A stretch of 64,000 nt of DNA from Paenibacillus sp. RC67 (GTDB lineage: Bacteria; Bacillota; Bacilli; Paenibacillales; NBRC-103111), in contig NZ_CP125098.1 of assembly GCF_030020805.1 (NCBI RefSeq), positions 1,964,001 through 2,028,000 on the forward strand, written 5' to 3'. This document shows, piece after piece, positions 8,124-17,809 of the stretch; position 1 is the stretch's first letter; each line of letters begins with the position of its first letter. The position numbers were made by a program, and so were the translations under genes. The notes under the pieces were generated by a model, which worked only from the letters and a program-made list of their open reading frames with translations, searched no databases and had not been told where the DNA came from.

Positions 8124-8255
8124 GAGGGGGGTATTCCCTGGAGGAACGAGAGTGTCCGCCTTTGTTATCGGGAAATCACCGCTAAAAAGCGAGTAAATTG
8201 ATAATTTCCTGATAACAACAGTGGCCGGAAGGGGATACCCCACCGGAGTACTACA
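8124..8255 (+). repeat. MITE-like palindromic repeat, copy A (partial or diverged)
   Basis: This copy shares the nested core of copies B and C. It begins GGGGGGTATTCCCTGGAGGA, holds TTTGTTATCGGGAAAT and TGATAACAACAG as inner arms, and ends AGGGGATACCCCACCGGAGT. The outer arms CTGTCGA...AAACC seen in B and C are not recognisable. A hairpin AGCTTTGC-TAC-GCAAAGCT (8281-8299) follows just before the RND gene's ribosome site. Short reading frames in this copy are by-products of the repeat. Confidence 0.8.
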
Positions 8256-8315
8256 AAACTCAGTCGATGCTTACGATGCAAGCTTTGCTACGCAAAGCTC
8301 TTAGGAGGGAACCAA

Positions 8316-11300
8316 ATGAACAAACTGACCAGCTTCTCCATGAAAAATGTAGCTGCGGTGTTCATCATTATAGCTATATTGATGGGCGGAGGCTTGTACT
8401 CAGCATCTACATTAAAAGTGGAGAACATGCCGGATGTATCGTTTCCGGTAGTATTAATTTCAACGACCTATCAAGGTCCCCCAAAGGACGTGATGGAGGA
8501 GGTCACGAAGCCCATAGAGGATAAGGTGGCCAATATTGAGGATATTGATTCGTTATCATCCACTTCAAGCGATAACGTATCCACCATCATCGTCCAGTTT
8601 AAGCAAAATGTAGACACGGACAAAAAGAAGCAGGATTTAGAAAGTCTGGTCCAGGAAGTGAAGCTGCCTGCGACGGCGGATAGACCTAAAGTATCTACCT
8701 TCGGGTTTGCTTCGATTCCAGCCTATTACTTAGCGATCTATGCCGACAATGGCATGAGTCAGACTGAGCTGGATCAGCTTTATGAGGATAAAATCAAGCC
8801 TGGCTTTGAATCTATGCCTGGGATTGACCATTTGGACTCCGTTGGTTCGAGAGAAACGACTATGGATATTCAGCTGGATGCCGATGCTTTGAACAGCTAT
8901 GGATTGACGCCTGCGCAAGTTACGGGATCGCTTCGCAGCGCTTTGTCCAATGGCCCGATCGGTTCCGTTGAGTTTGATGGGAATACGAAGATGGCGCGTG
9001 TAACCGGCGATCTCGATAGCCTGTACAACTTGGAACAAATGGAACTGACTACAGGCAGCGGAAGCACGATTACGTTGAAGGAAATAGCTAAAATCAAGGC
9101 GGTAACGGACTCTACCTTTAATGCTCGTCTTGATGGTAAACCGGCAATAGGTGTTCACCTTTACAAAACGAAGGGTGCTAATGCAGTTGATTTTTCCAAC
9201 GATACGGACAAGCTGATCGAGCAATGGCAGCAATCCATGCCAGAAGTCACGTTCAAATCAGTTTATAACAGCGCGGATGAAGTAAAAGAATCCGTAACCG
9301 GAATGTTGAAGGAAGGCATCTCCGGGGCGCTGCTTGCATCTCTTATGATTTTATTATTTTTGCGCAATGTACGAATGACACTGATTGTTCTAGTATCGAT
9401 CCCATTATCGATATTGATCACGCTGCTTATGATGTCCCAGCTTAACATTTCGCTTAACATTATGACCCTGGGAGGCATGTTCATAGCGGTAGGACGTGTT
9501 GTCGACGATAGTATTGTCGTCATCGAGAATATTTACGCAGCTTTGCAAAAAGCGCAGGAACGCAACGAATCGGTCATTAAGCTTGCTACGAAGCAAGTAT
9601 CCATGGCTATTACATCGTCTACCTTGGCAACAGTAGGGGTATTTGCTCCAATTGGGATGGTGAGCGGTATTGCCGGCGAATTCTTCAGACCGTTTGCGAT
9701 TACGCTAGCTTGTGCCCTTCTAGCATCCCTTCTGGTTGCCTTAACGGTCATCCCGATGATGGCCAAGCTATTGGTGCTTCGCGGTGGAAAAATCAAACAT
9801 CATGATGAGAACCAACGTGGACCGGTTCAAGCTTTTTATGAAAAAGTGCTGAAATGGAGTCTTACCCACCGTATTAAAACGCTTGTGATTTCCGGCATTT
9901 TGCTGGTCGTCACGTTGGCGACAGTAGTGCCTAATTTGGCGGTTAGCTTTATGCCGAACAGTCAGTCCGAACGTCAAATGTATTTTCAAATCAAACTGCC
10001 TTATGAGACTTCCTTTGAAAGCAACGACCAGCAGACGAAGCAGATCGAGGCGATGCTGCGAGACGCCAAGGATAACTCTGGCGAACCGCTCTTCACCTAT
10101 GTAGAATCCCTGGTTGGCTATGGAGGTAAAACCGATCAGGTTGCCTATGAATCCGAAGTGTACACCGAGGTTAATGAAAAAGCCGATCCGGACAAAGTGA
10201 AGGATCAGTATAAAACGTTAATCTTGAACGAGCTGCCAAACGGATCGGAGGTAACGCCTAAGACCTTGGCAGGCGGAGGTGGGGGTGTCTCATCCACCGA
10301 CTTCTCCTATGCACTGAAAGGCGACGATCAAAAGCAGCTTGAAGAAGCTGCCGCCATAGTAAAAGAGAAAATGAAGGAGTTTCCTGAGCTAACCGAAGTA
10401 GAGGATAGCTTGAGTGATTCGAAGACAGAAGTCGAAATCAATGTCGATCAGCAGAAAGCTCGTCTATTTGGCCTGAGTGCATCGACGATACGCGATTCGG
10501 CTCGAAGCTGGATTCAAAAAGATCAGCTGGGCGATCTTCATTTTGACAATCTGCTGTACAAAACAACGGTAGAGGTGGCCAAGGATGATAAAAATTCTCT
10601 TGAAAAAATCGGAAGAATTCCTTTAAAAGCTTCCAACGGAAATACCGTCTATTTGAATGAAGTCGCTAAAATCACTGAAAAGCAATCACCGGCTTCACTA
10701 CAGCGTGATAGCCGCGTGCAGGTCGTAACGATTACCGCCAAAATTAATGATGTGAACAAATCCGGCGTGAGCAATAAGGTTTCTGCCGCGCTGAACGCAA
10801 CGGAGCTTCCTGACGGTGTATCACGTGAGGTCAAAGGGGTTACAGCCGATATCCAGGAAAGCTTCTCTCAATTGTTCGTAGCAATGGGGGCTGCCATCTG
10901 TATTGTCTATCTGGTTATGGTACTGGCCTTCGGAAACGCGGGTGCGCCATTTGCCATCCTGTTCTCCCTTCCTTTTGCCGCTATTGGAGGATTAATAGCT
11001 CTATTGTTAACGGGAGAGTCGTTGAATATTACATCCTTGATCGGCTTTATGATGCTTATCGGTATCGTAGTCACCAATGCGATTGTGCTCATAGACCGGG
11101 CGCAGCAGTTAAGACATGAAGGCTATACGGTTCGTCACGCTTTGGTAGAGGCAGGGATGGTGCGCTTAAGACCGATAATAATGACCGCAGGTGCGACGAT
11201 TGTTGCCCTGGTGCCATTGGCGCTTGGCTTGACCAAAGGAACCTTGATATCCAAAGGCTTAGCTGTCGTGGTAATTGGAGGTCTGACAACTTCAACGATA

Positions 11301-11411
11301 TTGACATTGGTTGTCGTGCCGGTAGTATACGAACTGATTGAAGCTATTAAAAATAAAGTCGGACAATGGTTCCACCGTAAACAAAAACCGAATCAAACTA
11401 TAGAAATGTAA
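8316..11411 (+). CDS. RND family efflux transporter (AcrB/SwrC type)
   Basis: A full-length RND pump of 1031 residues. It has a first membrane helix after about ten residues, a large extracytoplasmic loop, a membrane block around residues 330-520, a second large loop and a C-terminal membrane block from about 850. The proton-relay pair is visible in membrane helix 4 as VGRVVDDSIVVIEN (Asp397, Asp398). In Gram-positives such pumps (for example SwrC) export lipopeptides or drugs without an outer-membrane partner. AGGAGGG precedes the ATG. The adaptor gene follows after 14 bases, then a secreted protein, so all three form one operon. Confidence 0.93.
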   Translation: MNKLTSFSMKNVAAVFIIIAILMGGGLYSASTLKVENMPDVSFPVVLISTTYQGPPKDVMEEVTKPIEDKVANIEDIDSLSSTSSDNVSTIIVQFKQNVDTDKKKQDLESLVQEVKLPATADRPKVSTFGFASIPAYYLAIYADNGMSQTELDQLYEDKIKPGFESMPGIDHLDSVGSRETTMDIQLDADALNSYGLTPAQVTGSLRSALSNGPIGSVEFDGNTKMARVTGDLDSLYNLEQMELTTGSGSTITLKEIAKIKAVTDSTFNARLDGKPAIGVHLYKTKGANAVDFSNDTDKLIEQWQQSMPEVTFKSVYNSADEVKESVTGMLKEGISGALLASLMILLFLRNVRMTLIVLVSIPLSILITLLMMSQLNISLNIMTLGGMFIAVGRVVDDSIVVIENIYAALQKAQERNESVIKLATKQVSMAITSSTLATVGVFAPIGMVSGIAGEFFRPFAITLACALLASLLVALTVIPMMAKLLVLRGGKIKHHDENQRGPVQAFYEKVLKWSLTHRIKTLVISGILLVVTLATVVPNLAVSFMPNSQSERQMYFQIKLPYETSFESNDQQTKQIEAMLRDAKDNSGEPLFTYVESLVGYGGKTDQVAYESEVYTEVNEKADPDKVKDQYKTLILNELPNGSEVTPKTLAGGGGGVSSTDFSYALKGDDQKQLEEAAAIVKEKMKEFPELTEVEDSLSDSKTEVEINVDQQKARLFGLSASTIRDSARSWIQKDQLGDLHFDNLLYKTTVEVAKDDKNSLEKIGRIPLKASNGNTVYLNEVAKITEKQSPASLQRDSRVQVVTITAKINDVNKSGVSNKVSAALNATELPDGVSREVKGVTADIQESFSQLFVAMGAAICIVYLVMVLAFGNAGAPFAILFSLPFAAIGGLIALLLTGESLNITSLIGFMMLIGIVVTNAIVLIDRAQQLRHEGYTVRHALVEAGMVRLRPIIMTAGATIVALVPLALGLTKGTLISKGLAVVVIGGLTTSTILTLVVVPVVYELIEAIKNKVGQWFHRKQKPNQTIEM

Positions 11412-11425
11412 GGGGAGAGGATAGG

Positions 11426-12742
11426 ATGAATCAGCGGAAAAGGAAAAGTCAGTACCGGCAGTTGACGATGACAGCAGGTACTCTCCTTGTCGTCGCGGCT
11501 TTGGCTGCAGGCTGCGCATCACCTAAGACGACGGATCCCATAGCGTCAGCCCAATCGGATACTAAATCCGTCAAGGTGGCAGCTGTTGGCAAGCAAAGCA
11601 TGGGGGATCCCAAGGAGCAGGTAGCCGATGTCGTTGCAGCTTCTCAAGTGGATGTTAGCCCCAAGGTTGACGGACAGGTGCTGCAAGTGTTGAAAAAACG
11701 AGGCGATGTGGTTCAGCAAGGAGAGGTGATTTTTAAGATAGATACAAAGGATGCCGTACTTCAACAGCAAAAAAGCGAGGTGGCTCTGAAAAGTGCGGAG
11801 GATGCTCTGCAAAAAACTTCAGAGGATTTGAACAACAGCAAAACCGAGCTTAAAAACTCGATTGTGAAGGCGCAGCAGCAGTTGGATAATGTGACGAAGG
11901 ATTACAATAAAATGCATAACGATTTTGATGCCGGCCTTGTTACGAAGCGTCAGCTAGAGCAGAGCGAATTGCAGGTGAACAACGCGCAGTTGGATCTACA
12001 GAACCAGCAAAACAAGCTGGATGCGATGAATAAGACGAATGGATTAGCTAGCGCGCAGTCACAAGTGGATTCGGCAAGAATCGGTGTTCAAGACATTAAT
12101 AATACGATGGAGAACTATGAAGTGAAGTCTCCTATCAACGGAGTGTTGACGGATTTGAGCATAGAAGTTGGGCAAACCTTAGCCCGCGGCAGCAAGGCCG
12201 GCCAAGTACAGCAAATCGATCCTATTAAAATAAAAGCGGAGTTAAGTGAATCTGCTGCACAGCTTGCGAGAGGCAAGCAGGAGCTGAGCTTCTATAGTGC
12301 AGATAATCCAACCCGAATTCTAAAGGGCCGCGTTACTTATTTGGCGGATGTTATGAACTCGCAGACCAAGTCTTTTCCATTGGAATTGGAAGTAGCTAAT
12401 GCGGACGCATATCTCAAGCCGGGCACCCGAGTTCAGGTTCAGCTGACCAGTCAGGAAGAGCAGCAGGTGGTTGCAGTTCCGAGCCTGAGCATTGTACGAG
12501 AGGGAAGCAATGCTTTCGTATTTTTGCTCAAAGGGGAGCAGGCGGTTAAGACCCCTGTGAAGCTTGGGCGGATTAACGATACGTACCAGGAAGTGTTGGA
12601 AGGTGTAAAGGTCGGCGATGAATTGATTGTTTCCGGACAGCATCAGCTCAAAGACGGTCAGAAGGTGACTGCCGTAAAAGAACAGACAAAAGATATGAAA
12701 AAGGATACGGCGCAGGAACCGGCAAAAACAACAACTCCTTAA
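11426..12742 (+). CDS. RND efflux membrane-fusion (adaptor) lipoprotein
   Basis: A 438-residue HlyD/AcrA-type adaptor. The signal peptide ends in the lipobox AAGC (Cys30). A first lipoyl half follows (VDGQVLQVLKKRGDVVQQGEVIFKIDT), then a coiled-coil hairpin (about residues 110-210) and a second lipoyl half (YEVKSPINGVLTDLSIEVGQ). Beta-barrel and membrane-proximal domains (VAVPSLSIVREGS..VFLLKG) complete it. The C-terminal tail is Lys/Thr-rich. It should be membrane-anchored outside the cell and dock on the RND pump encoded just upstream. Confidence 0.92.
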   Translation: MNQRKRKSQYRQLTMTAGTLLVVAALAAGCASPKTTDPIASAQSDTKSVKVAAVGKQSMGDPKEQVADVVAASQVDVSPKVDGQVLQVLKKRGDVVQQGEVIFKIDTKDAVLQQQKSEVALKSAEDALQKTSEDLNNSKTELKNSIVKAQQQLDNVTKDYNKMHNDFDAGLVTKRQLEQSELQVNNAQLDLQNQQNKLDAMNKTNGLASAQSQVDSARIGVQDINNTMENYEVKSPINGVLTDLSIEVGQTLARGSKAGQVQQIDPIKIKAELSESAAQLARGKQELSFYSADNPTRILKGRVTYLADVMNSQTKSFPLELEVANADAYLKPGTRVQVQLTSQEEQQVVAVPSLSIVREGSNAFVFLLKGEQAVKTPVKLGRINDTYQEVLEGVKVGDELIVSGQHQLKDGQKVTAVKEQTKDMKKDTAQEPAKTTTP

Positions 12743-12769
12743 GGAGTTTTAGAGGAGGTTTTTCTAATA

Positions 12770-14593
12770 ATGAAGACAAATTGGAAATCGGCTATGGCAG
12801 CCGCTGTGCTGTCGATATCGATTGTAGCTACAGCGATTCCAGTGATGGCCAACGATGCGGTGCCGGGTGCTTCGATAAGCACCCTCTCTTATGCTTTGAA
12901 TGATTCGCTAGCCGCATCTGTAAAGCGTGTTGCCGTCAATCGAACGACGGGTGGCTTGCAAATTGGCGCAGTAGTCGGATTGACGAATAACGGGAATAGT
13001 ATGATACGTGTACCCGATTATGAAATTCGCGTGAAGACGAAGGAAGGAGTCGAATACAAGCTCCAGCCTAGCGCAGCCAACATGAAATCGATTATGGCAA
13101 AGGAAAGCACGGAGCTATCCTACATGGTAACCGTGGACCGTCCTGATGATATAGAAATCACCGACCTCTCCTTTGTTGATGTAGATGAATATACCTATCC
13201 TAAGACGGAAAAGGTGTTGCTGTCGGTCCCTGTAGCTTTGAATGTCTGGTATGGAACGAAGGGGCAGTTGACAGATCCTTATGCTAATATGGCCTGGGGA
13301 CAGCCGTTTCAAATTCCGGGTTCAAGCTCTCCGATTCGTTACACACCGGTAGAATTGACCAAGCAAAACGATGCGAACGGCTTCTCCTATTTAGTTACGA
13401 TGATGGCTGAAAATCCGGGTACAGGTAATGAGACCGTCTCGAATTTCCGTATGGATGGCAAGACGCCGGATAAGCTATATGCCGGAAAAAAAGTCGAGCA
13501 AGAGCCAGTTACTCTAGCACCCGGTGAAAAGAAATATGTGCATTACGTCGTAACGTCGGATAAGGACATCAATCTGATTGGCTTGATGCTGATGACCACA
13601 GAGGGATTCGTTCCTGTGGGCGGACAAGCTGCACAAGGCACGGGCACTAGCGGTGCGGGCGCTGGAACAGGCACAGGAGCGAATGCAGGTGCAGGCGCGG
13701 GTGCAGTAACAAGTTCTGCGACAGGGTCCGGATTTGATGTAGGACGTCTCGTTATTGCAGCACCGACTCCAGCGGAGATGAATACCGCAGCCAACTATAC
13801 GATGGGCACTCCCATTGCATTCGATCCGTTGAATCATCTTGTTGATGCCAAAACAGAAGTATCCTTGGTCGAGCTGCATTTGCATGACAATGACGGAGAA
13901 GGCTTCAAATCGGTTGTCGCTAAATTCAAGGTTTCGAATAAAAGTGATATGACGGTAGCCTTCCCTGCCTTCCAAGCGCAGCTTGTCGGAGGAGATGGAG
14001 CAAGCTATGCAGGGACTAGACAATCAGCAACGGCTGCTGAGATCATGCCGAATTTGGGCTATGTGGTCAGCTATTCCTTTATGATCCCTGCCTCCGAAAA
14101 CGGGGACAACCTGATTATGAAGCTGCAGGATAACCAAACGGCGGCGCCATATAGCAGTACAATAGCGAATTTCAGCGCTCCGGTACAGAAAGAAGCGGAC
14201 GATGCTGTTATGTCCCTATATCCGTTTAATGTGAAGCTCGATGATTGGACGATAGCGGCATATACGAATCCTGGAGCCAACGGTCTAGGCCAGACATATT
14301 CTTATAATCTGAAGCTGTGGCTGACGATCGATCATCTGGAAGATGTAGTTGTCGATAAGAACTTCTCCAAAATGAAGTTCGAAGTCGTAGATAGTGCTGG
14401 TCGTATCCTTGGATCACAAACGGCTCCACTGACAGGAGAAAATAAACTGATCAGTGGCGAACAAACCATTCAATTAAGCAATATTAAAACAGACCAATTC
14501 AGTTACCCGCTTACCGTTAATATTTACGAATCCATTGATACGCCTAACGGAGAAGCAACTCGATTGGTTAAAACGTTGACGCAGACGCCATAA
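12770..14593 (+). CDS. Secreted protein of unknown function in the RND operon
   Basis: I do not recognise this 607-residue protein. It has a clear signal peptide (cleavage after VMA near residue 27). About 255 residues of probable beta-sandwich follow, with repeated patterns such as GAVVGLTNNGNSMIRVPDYEIRVKT. A flexible Gly/Ala/Thr-rich linker spans about residues 283-318, and a further 290 residues hold similar strands (FKVSNKSDMTVAFPAFQAQL). The repeated 'normalised added-group versus background' look suggests two or three related Ig-like domains. AGAGGAGG precedes the start and a terminator follows, so it closes the RND operon. It may be an extracellular accessory of the pump. Confidence 0.8.
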   Translation: MKTNWKSAMAAAVLSISIVATAIPVMANDAVPGASISTLSYALNDSLAASVKRVAVNRTTGGLQIGAVVGLTNNGNSMIRVPDYEIRVKTKEGVEYKLQPSAANMKSIMAKESTELSYMVTVDRPDDIEITDLSFVDVDEYTYPKTEKVLLSVPVALNVWYGTKGQLTDPYANMAWGQPFQIPGSSSPIRYTPVELTKQNDANGFSYLVTMMAENPGTGNETVSNFRMDGKTPDKLYAGKKVEQEPVTLAPGEKKYVHYVVTSDKDINLIGLMLMTTEGFVPVGGQAAQGTGTSGAGAGTGTGANAGAGAGAVTSSATGSGFDVGRLVIAAPTPAEMNTAANYTMGTPIAFDPLNHLVDAKTEVSLVELHLHDNDGEGFKSVVAKFKVSNKSDMTVAFPAFQAQLVGGDGASYAGTRQSATAAEIMPNLGYVVSYSFMIPASENGDNLIMKLQDNQTAAPYSSTIANFSAPVQKEADDAVMSLYPFNVKLDDWTIAAYTNPGANGLGQTYSYNLKLWLTIDHLEDVVVDKNFSKMKFEVVDSAGRILGSQTAPLTGENKLISGEQTIQLSNIKTDQFSYPLTVNIYESIDTPNGEATRLVKTLTQTP

Positions 14594-14606
14594 TATCATT
14601 CATACA

Positions 14607-14640
14607 AGACCATTGGACAATGTTCAATGGTCTTTTTTTT
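14607..14640 (+). terminator. Rho-independent terminator of the RND operon
   Basis: AGACCATTG-GACAATGTT-CAATGGTCT followed by eight T. A reading frame running upstream from the germination gene overlaps this hairpin, which argues for the later GTG start of that gene. Confidence 0.9.
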
Positions 14641-14713
14641 GGGGGAAGAAAGCAAGGTTAAAAAAGGGCAACTTAGGCGAAAATGGATAAAAAACAACGA
14701 AAGAGGATACTCA

Positions 14714-16273
14714 GTGGACCTGTTTAAATTGTTGTCCAGGAAAATGCTCAAATCAAGTAGAAGCAGACAGCAGACGGACGAGCAGCCGAATCAGGAGCAG
14801 CGTCCTATTTCGCCGGATTTAACCGTTAATATTGATGTGGTTACTTCTTTGTACGAGGAATGCTCGGACCTTATATTTCATCCGTTCAAAATAGGTGGAG
14901 AGACCGATGCTTGGATCGCTTACATAGACGATCTGTCGGATACAGAACTGATCGACCAGCAGGTTATGACCCCTTTAATGGAGCCGATGCCTTCCGGTTT
15001 GACGAGAATGGAATTGAAGCATCGAATTCGTGTATCGGATTCCCAAGAGGTTAGCACCTACGATGAAGTAGTGGATCAAATCTCCAAGGGGAATCCGGTC
15101 TTGTTTATTGATCAAATGAACTGTGGCATTTCGTTAGGCGTATCTAAATGGGAGAAACGCTCTATCGAGGAGCCGATTGCGGAGTCGGTTGTAAGAGGTC
15201 CCCGTCTTGGTTTTACGGAAACGTTGGGTGTTAATACTTCTATGCTTCGAAGAAGCATACGTAGCCCTGCGCTCAAAATGAAATCTCTTACTATTGGGCG
15301 CTACACAAGGACTGAAGTAGTAGTAACCTATATTAAAGGAATCGCCGATCCCGATTTGATTAATGAAGTATGCGAACGATTGCAGCGAATTGATATCGAT
15401 GGAATATTGGATAGTGCTTATATTGAAGAGTTGATCACGGATAATCCGTATACGCCTTTTCCTACCCTGCTCTCAACCGAACGGCCGGATGTGGTCAGCG
15501 CCAACTTGCTGGAGGGAAGAGCGGGCATTATTGTTGACGGTTCTCCATTTGTACTGTTGGCTCCCGTCACCATGTTTTCCATGATTCAATCACCGGAAGA
15601 TTATTATCAAAATTACTGGGCAGGATCGCTCATTCGATGGCTTCGTTATTTCTTTTTTTTAGTGGCCCTTACGATTCCATCCGCTTATGTTGCCATTCTG
15701 ACATACCATCAAGAGATGATTCCAACCACGCTCCTGCTCAGCGTTGCCAAATCGCGCGAGGAAATTCCTTTTCCCGCGCTTGTTGAAGCGCTGCTGATGG
15801 AAGTTACCTTTGAGGCGCTGCGCGAAGCGGGACTGCGTTTACCTAAGCAGGTCGGTGCCGCGGTAAGTATCGTAGGAGCTTTAGTTATCGGCCAGGCGGC
15901 CATATCTGCCGGGCTTGTTTCCTCCCCTATGGTTATGGTCGTTGCTTTTACTGGGGTCGCTTCCTTCACGTTCCCCCGTTATACGCTGGGGGTTACGGTC
16001 AGGCTTTTGCGGTTTCCGCTCATGTTTCTCGCTGGTTTTCTTGGTCTGCTCGGCTTAATGCTCGGCATTATTATGATTGTCATTCATTTGTGCTCGCTGC
16101 GTTCCTTCGGTGTTCCATACTTGTCATCTTTAGCCCCTATGAAAAACAGAGCGCTTAAAGACGTATTGTTTAGAACTCCGCTTTGGGCTCGAGAGACGCG
16201 GCCGCATCTTAATGAGTTTTATAATGAGCGACGGCAGTCGCCGGATTTGAAACCAAAGCCTCCCAAGTCCTAA
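14714..16273 (+). CDS. GerA-family spore germination protein (GerKA-like)
   Basis: A 519-residue A-subunit of a nutrient germinant receptor. The N-terminal soluble half (to about residue 275) carries the family segments DGILDSAYIEELI and TERPDVVSANLLEGRAGIIVDGSP. The C-terminal half has five or six membrane segments including YHQEMIPTTLLLSVAKSRE. It acts in the spore inner membrane. The start is taken as GTG 14714 behind AGAGGA; upstream codons overlap the RND terminator. The C subunit and a small D-type protein follow, but no B subunit, so this receptor is unusual. Confidence 0.9.
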   Translation: MDLFKLLSRKMLKSSRSRQQTDEQPNQEQRPISPDLTVNIDVVTSLYEECSDLIFHPFKIGGETDAWIAYIDDLSDTELIDQQVMTPLMEPMPSGLTRMELKHRIRVSDSQEVSTYDEVVDQISKGNPVLFIDQMNCGISLGVSKWEKRSIEEPIAESVVRGPRLGFTETLGVNTSMLRRSIRSPALKMKSLTIGRYTRTEVVVTYIKGIADPDLINEVCERLQRIDIDGILDSAYIEELITDNPYTPFPTLLSTERPDVVSANLLEGRAGIIVDGSPFVLLAPVTMFSMIQSPEDYYQNYWAGSLIRWLRYFFFLVALTIPSAYVAILTYHQEMIPTTLLLSVAKSREEIPFPALVEALLMEVTFEALREAGLRLPKQVGAAVSIVGALVIGQAAISAGLVSSPMVMVVAFTGVASFTFPRYTLGVTVRLLRFPLMFLAGFLGLLGLMLGIIMIVIHLCSLRSFGVPYLSSLAPMKNRALKDVLFRTPLWARETRPHLNEFYNERRQSPDLKPKPPKS

Positions 16274-16296
16274 GGCAATTCAGATTGGTATATCAG

Positions 16297-17529
16297 ATGA
16301 GAAAGGGCAGGATACCATTGGGCATTCTTCTTCGCTGTATGACATCAATAAGCATTTGTCTTATGGTCCTGCTGCTAGCTGGCTGCTGGGACAGGGTAGA
16401 GGTAAACGATTTAACACTCATTATGGCGGCAGGTTTGGATAAGAAGGATGATAAATTATCGCTTTCCATTGAAGTCTTTGTGCCTCAGCCTTCAGGCGGC
16501 GGTGGAGGAGGGGGAGAATCTGGGAATTCAGGTAAAGGTACGAGCAGTGCAACCGCCCAGACGTTAGTCAGGTCGGCAGAAGGGGTTACACTTGCCGATG
16601 CTATTTCCAAGCTGCAGGAGGAGTTTCCTCGCCGTATTTTTTGGGGACATTGCGAGATATTCATCTTTGGAGAGAAGCTGGCTAGAGAAGGAATGAGGGA
16701 GAACATTGACTTTATCATGAGGGAGTCCGGTCCCCGGGAGAGAGCAGATGTATTCGTCAGTAAAGGTGAGGCCAAAGATATTCTGAAATTGATACCTCCG
16801 ATAGAAAGAAGCTCGGCGGAAGTACTGCGTGAGATGGCTAAGCTGCAAACGGGAATGAAGGTTACGGTAAAGGATTTTGCAGAAATGCTCAACGGAGAAG
16901 CACGCGCGGCGGCATTGCCCTGGGTTGAAGTCCTGCCACCCGAACAATACCAGCAGCCCAATCAAACGGTAGGCTTTATAAACGGTACGGCTATTATAAA
17001 GGGAGATAAAATGGTTGGGCGGCTGAATGACAAGCTGACTCGAGGTCTTCTTTGGTTAAGAAATGAGGTCGAATCGTCCATCGTGACGATAGAACCGAAG
17101 GAGTCCAAGGGGCATGTATCCATGAAGCTGCTCCGTAGCGATACCAATCTAGTTCCTCATATTGATGGAGATAAATGGAGCGTAACGGTAAAGATCAATA
17201 CGGAGGACGATGTCATTCAAAATACGACGCAGTTGGACCTGAGCAATCCCAAGTTGACCAAAAAACTGGAGAAAGAGCTTGCAGAGGATATCGAACAGAG
17301 GATTAAGGCCGCTCTGGTACGACCACAAAAACAGCTGAATGCAGACATTTTTAACTTTGCCGATGCGTTTCGCCGTAAATATCCGAAGGAATGGCACGAG
17401 GTCAAGGACCGATGGGACGAAGTTTTTCCAACGGTAGAAGTTAACATACAAGCATCTGCCAAAATACTTCGTACCGGAATGGCGACAGTTAAATCGACTC
17501 GTCAGAAAAATGAGGTGGAGAAAAAATGA
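16297..17529 (+). CDS. Ger(x)C family germination lipoprotein
   Basis: About 410 residues with a lipoprotein signal ending LLAGC, followed by WDRVEVNDLTLIMAAGLDK, which is diagnostic of GerAC/GerKC subunits. A Gly/Ser-rich stretch (GGGGGGGESGNSGKG) follows near residues 70-85. The rest matches the three-domain C subunit up to the EWHEVKDRWDEVFPTVEV segment. ATG 16297 is chosen; TTG 16285 and ATG 16339 are alternatives, since none has a strong ribosome site. The gene starts 23 bases after the A subunit and should form a spore inner-membrane receptor with it. Confidence 0.9.
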   Translation: MRKGRIPLGILLRCMTSISICLMVLLLAGCWDRVEVNDLTLIMAAGLDKKDDKLSLSIEVFVPQPSGGGGGGGESGNSGKGTSSATAQTLVRSAEGVTLADAISKLQEEFPRRIFWGHCEIFIFGEKLAREGMRENIDFIMRESGPRERADVFVSKGEAKDILKLIPPIERSSAEVLREMAKLQTGMKVTVKDFAEMLNGEARAAALPWVEVLPPEQYQQPNQTVGFINGTAIIKGDKMVGRLNDKLTRGLLWLRNEVESSIVTIEPKESKGHVSMKLLRSDTNLVPHIDGDKWSVTVKINTEDDVIQNTTQLDLSNPKLTKKLEKELAEDIEQRIKAALVRPQKQLNADIFNFADAFRRKYPKEWHEVKDRWDEVFPTVEVNIQASAKILRTGMATVKSTRQKNEVEKK

Positions 17530-17753
17530 GATGGGGAACGATTCTCGTAGCTACGGTCTTTGTAGTGCTAATGGTTTTATATGAATGGCCAAAAATGAAG
17601 CAGCACACGAAGAAGGAGAAGACGGTTTTTATCGTTATAACGGCGATGGGATGGATACTGGCTGTCTTGCTCGTCATATTCCCGAACATGAAGGGGCCGA
17701 CTCAATGGGTGGATGCATTGTATAAGCCACTCGGAGCGCTGCTTGAACAATAA
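17526..17753 (+). CDS. Small two-helix membrane protein, GerKD-like
   Basis: A 75-residue protein with two membrane segments (about residues 3-20 and 33-54) joined by a short charged loop. Its ATG overlaps the stop of the GerC gene by four bases (ATGA), so it is coupled to it. Small two-helix 'D' proteins of this size are known from GerA-type operons in Bacillus, where they modulate germination. Position and topology fit that family; the sequence itself is too short to prove it. Confidence 0.7.
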   Translation: MRWGTILVATVFVVLMVLYEWPKMKQHTKKEKTVFIVITAMGWILAVLLVIFPNMKGPTQWVDALYKPLGALLEQ

Positions 17754-17767
17754 TATTTGCAAGTGAA

Positions 17768-17794
17768 AGAAGGGGCCTTTTATAGGCCCCTTCT
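17768..17794. terminator. Bidirectional terminator
   Basis: AGAAGGGGCC-TTTTA-TAGGCCCCTTCTT lies between convergent genes and can stop transcription of the germination operon and of the ABC exporter. Confidence 0.8.
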
Positions 17795-17809
17795 TATCTA
17801 TTTCATGGA

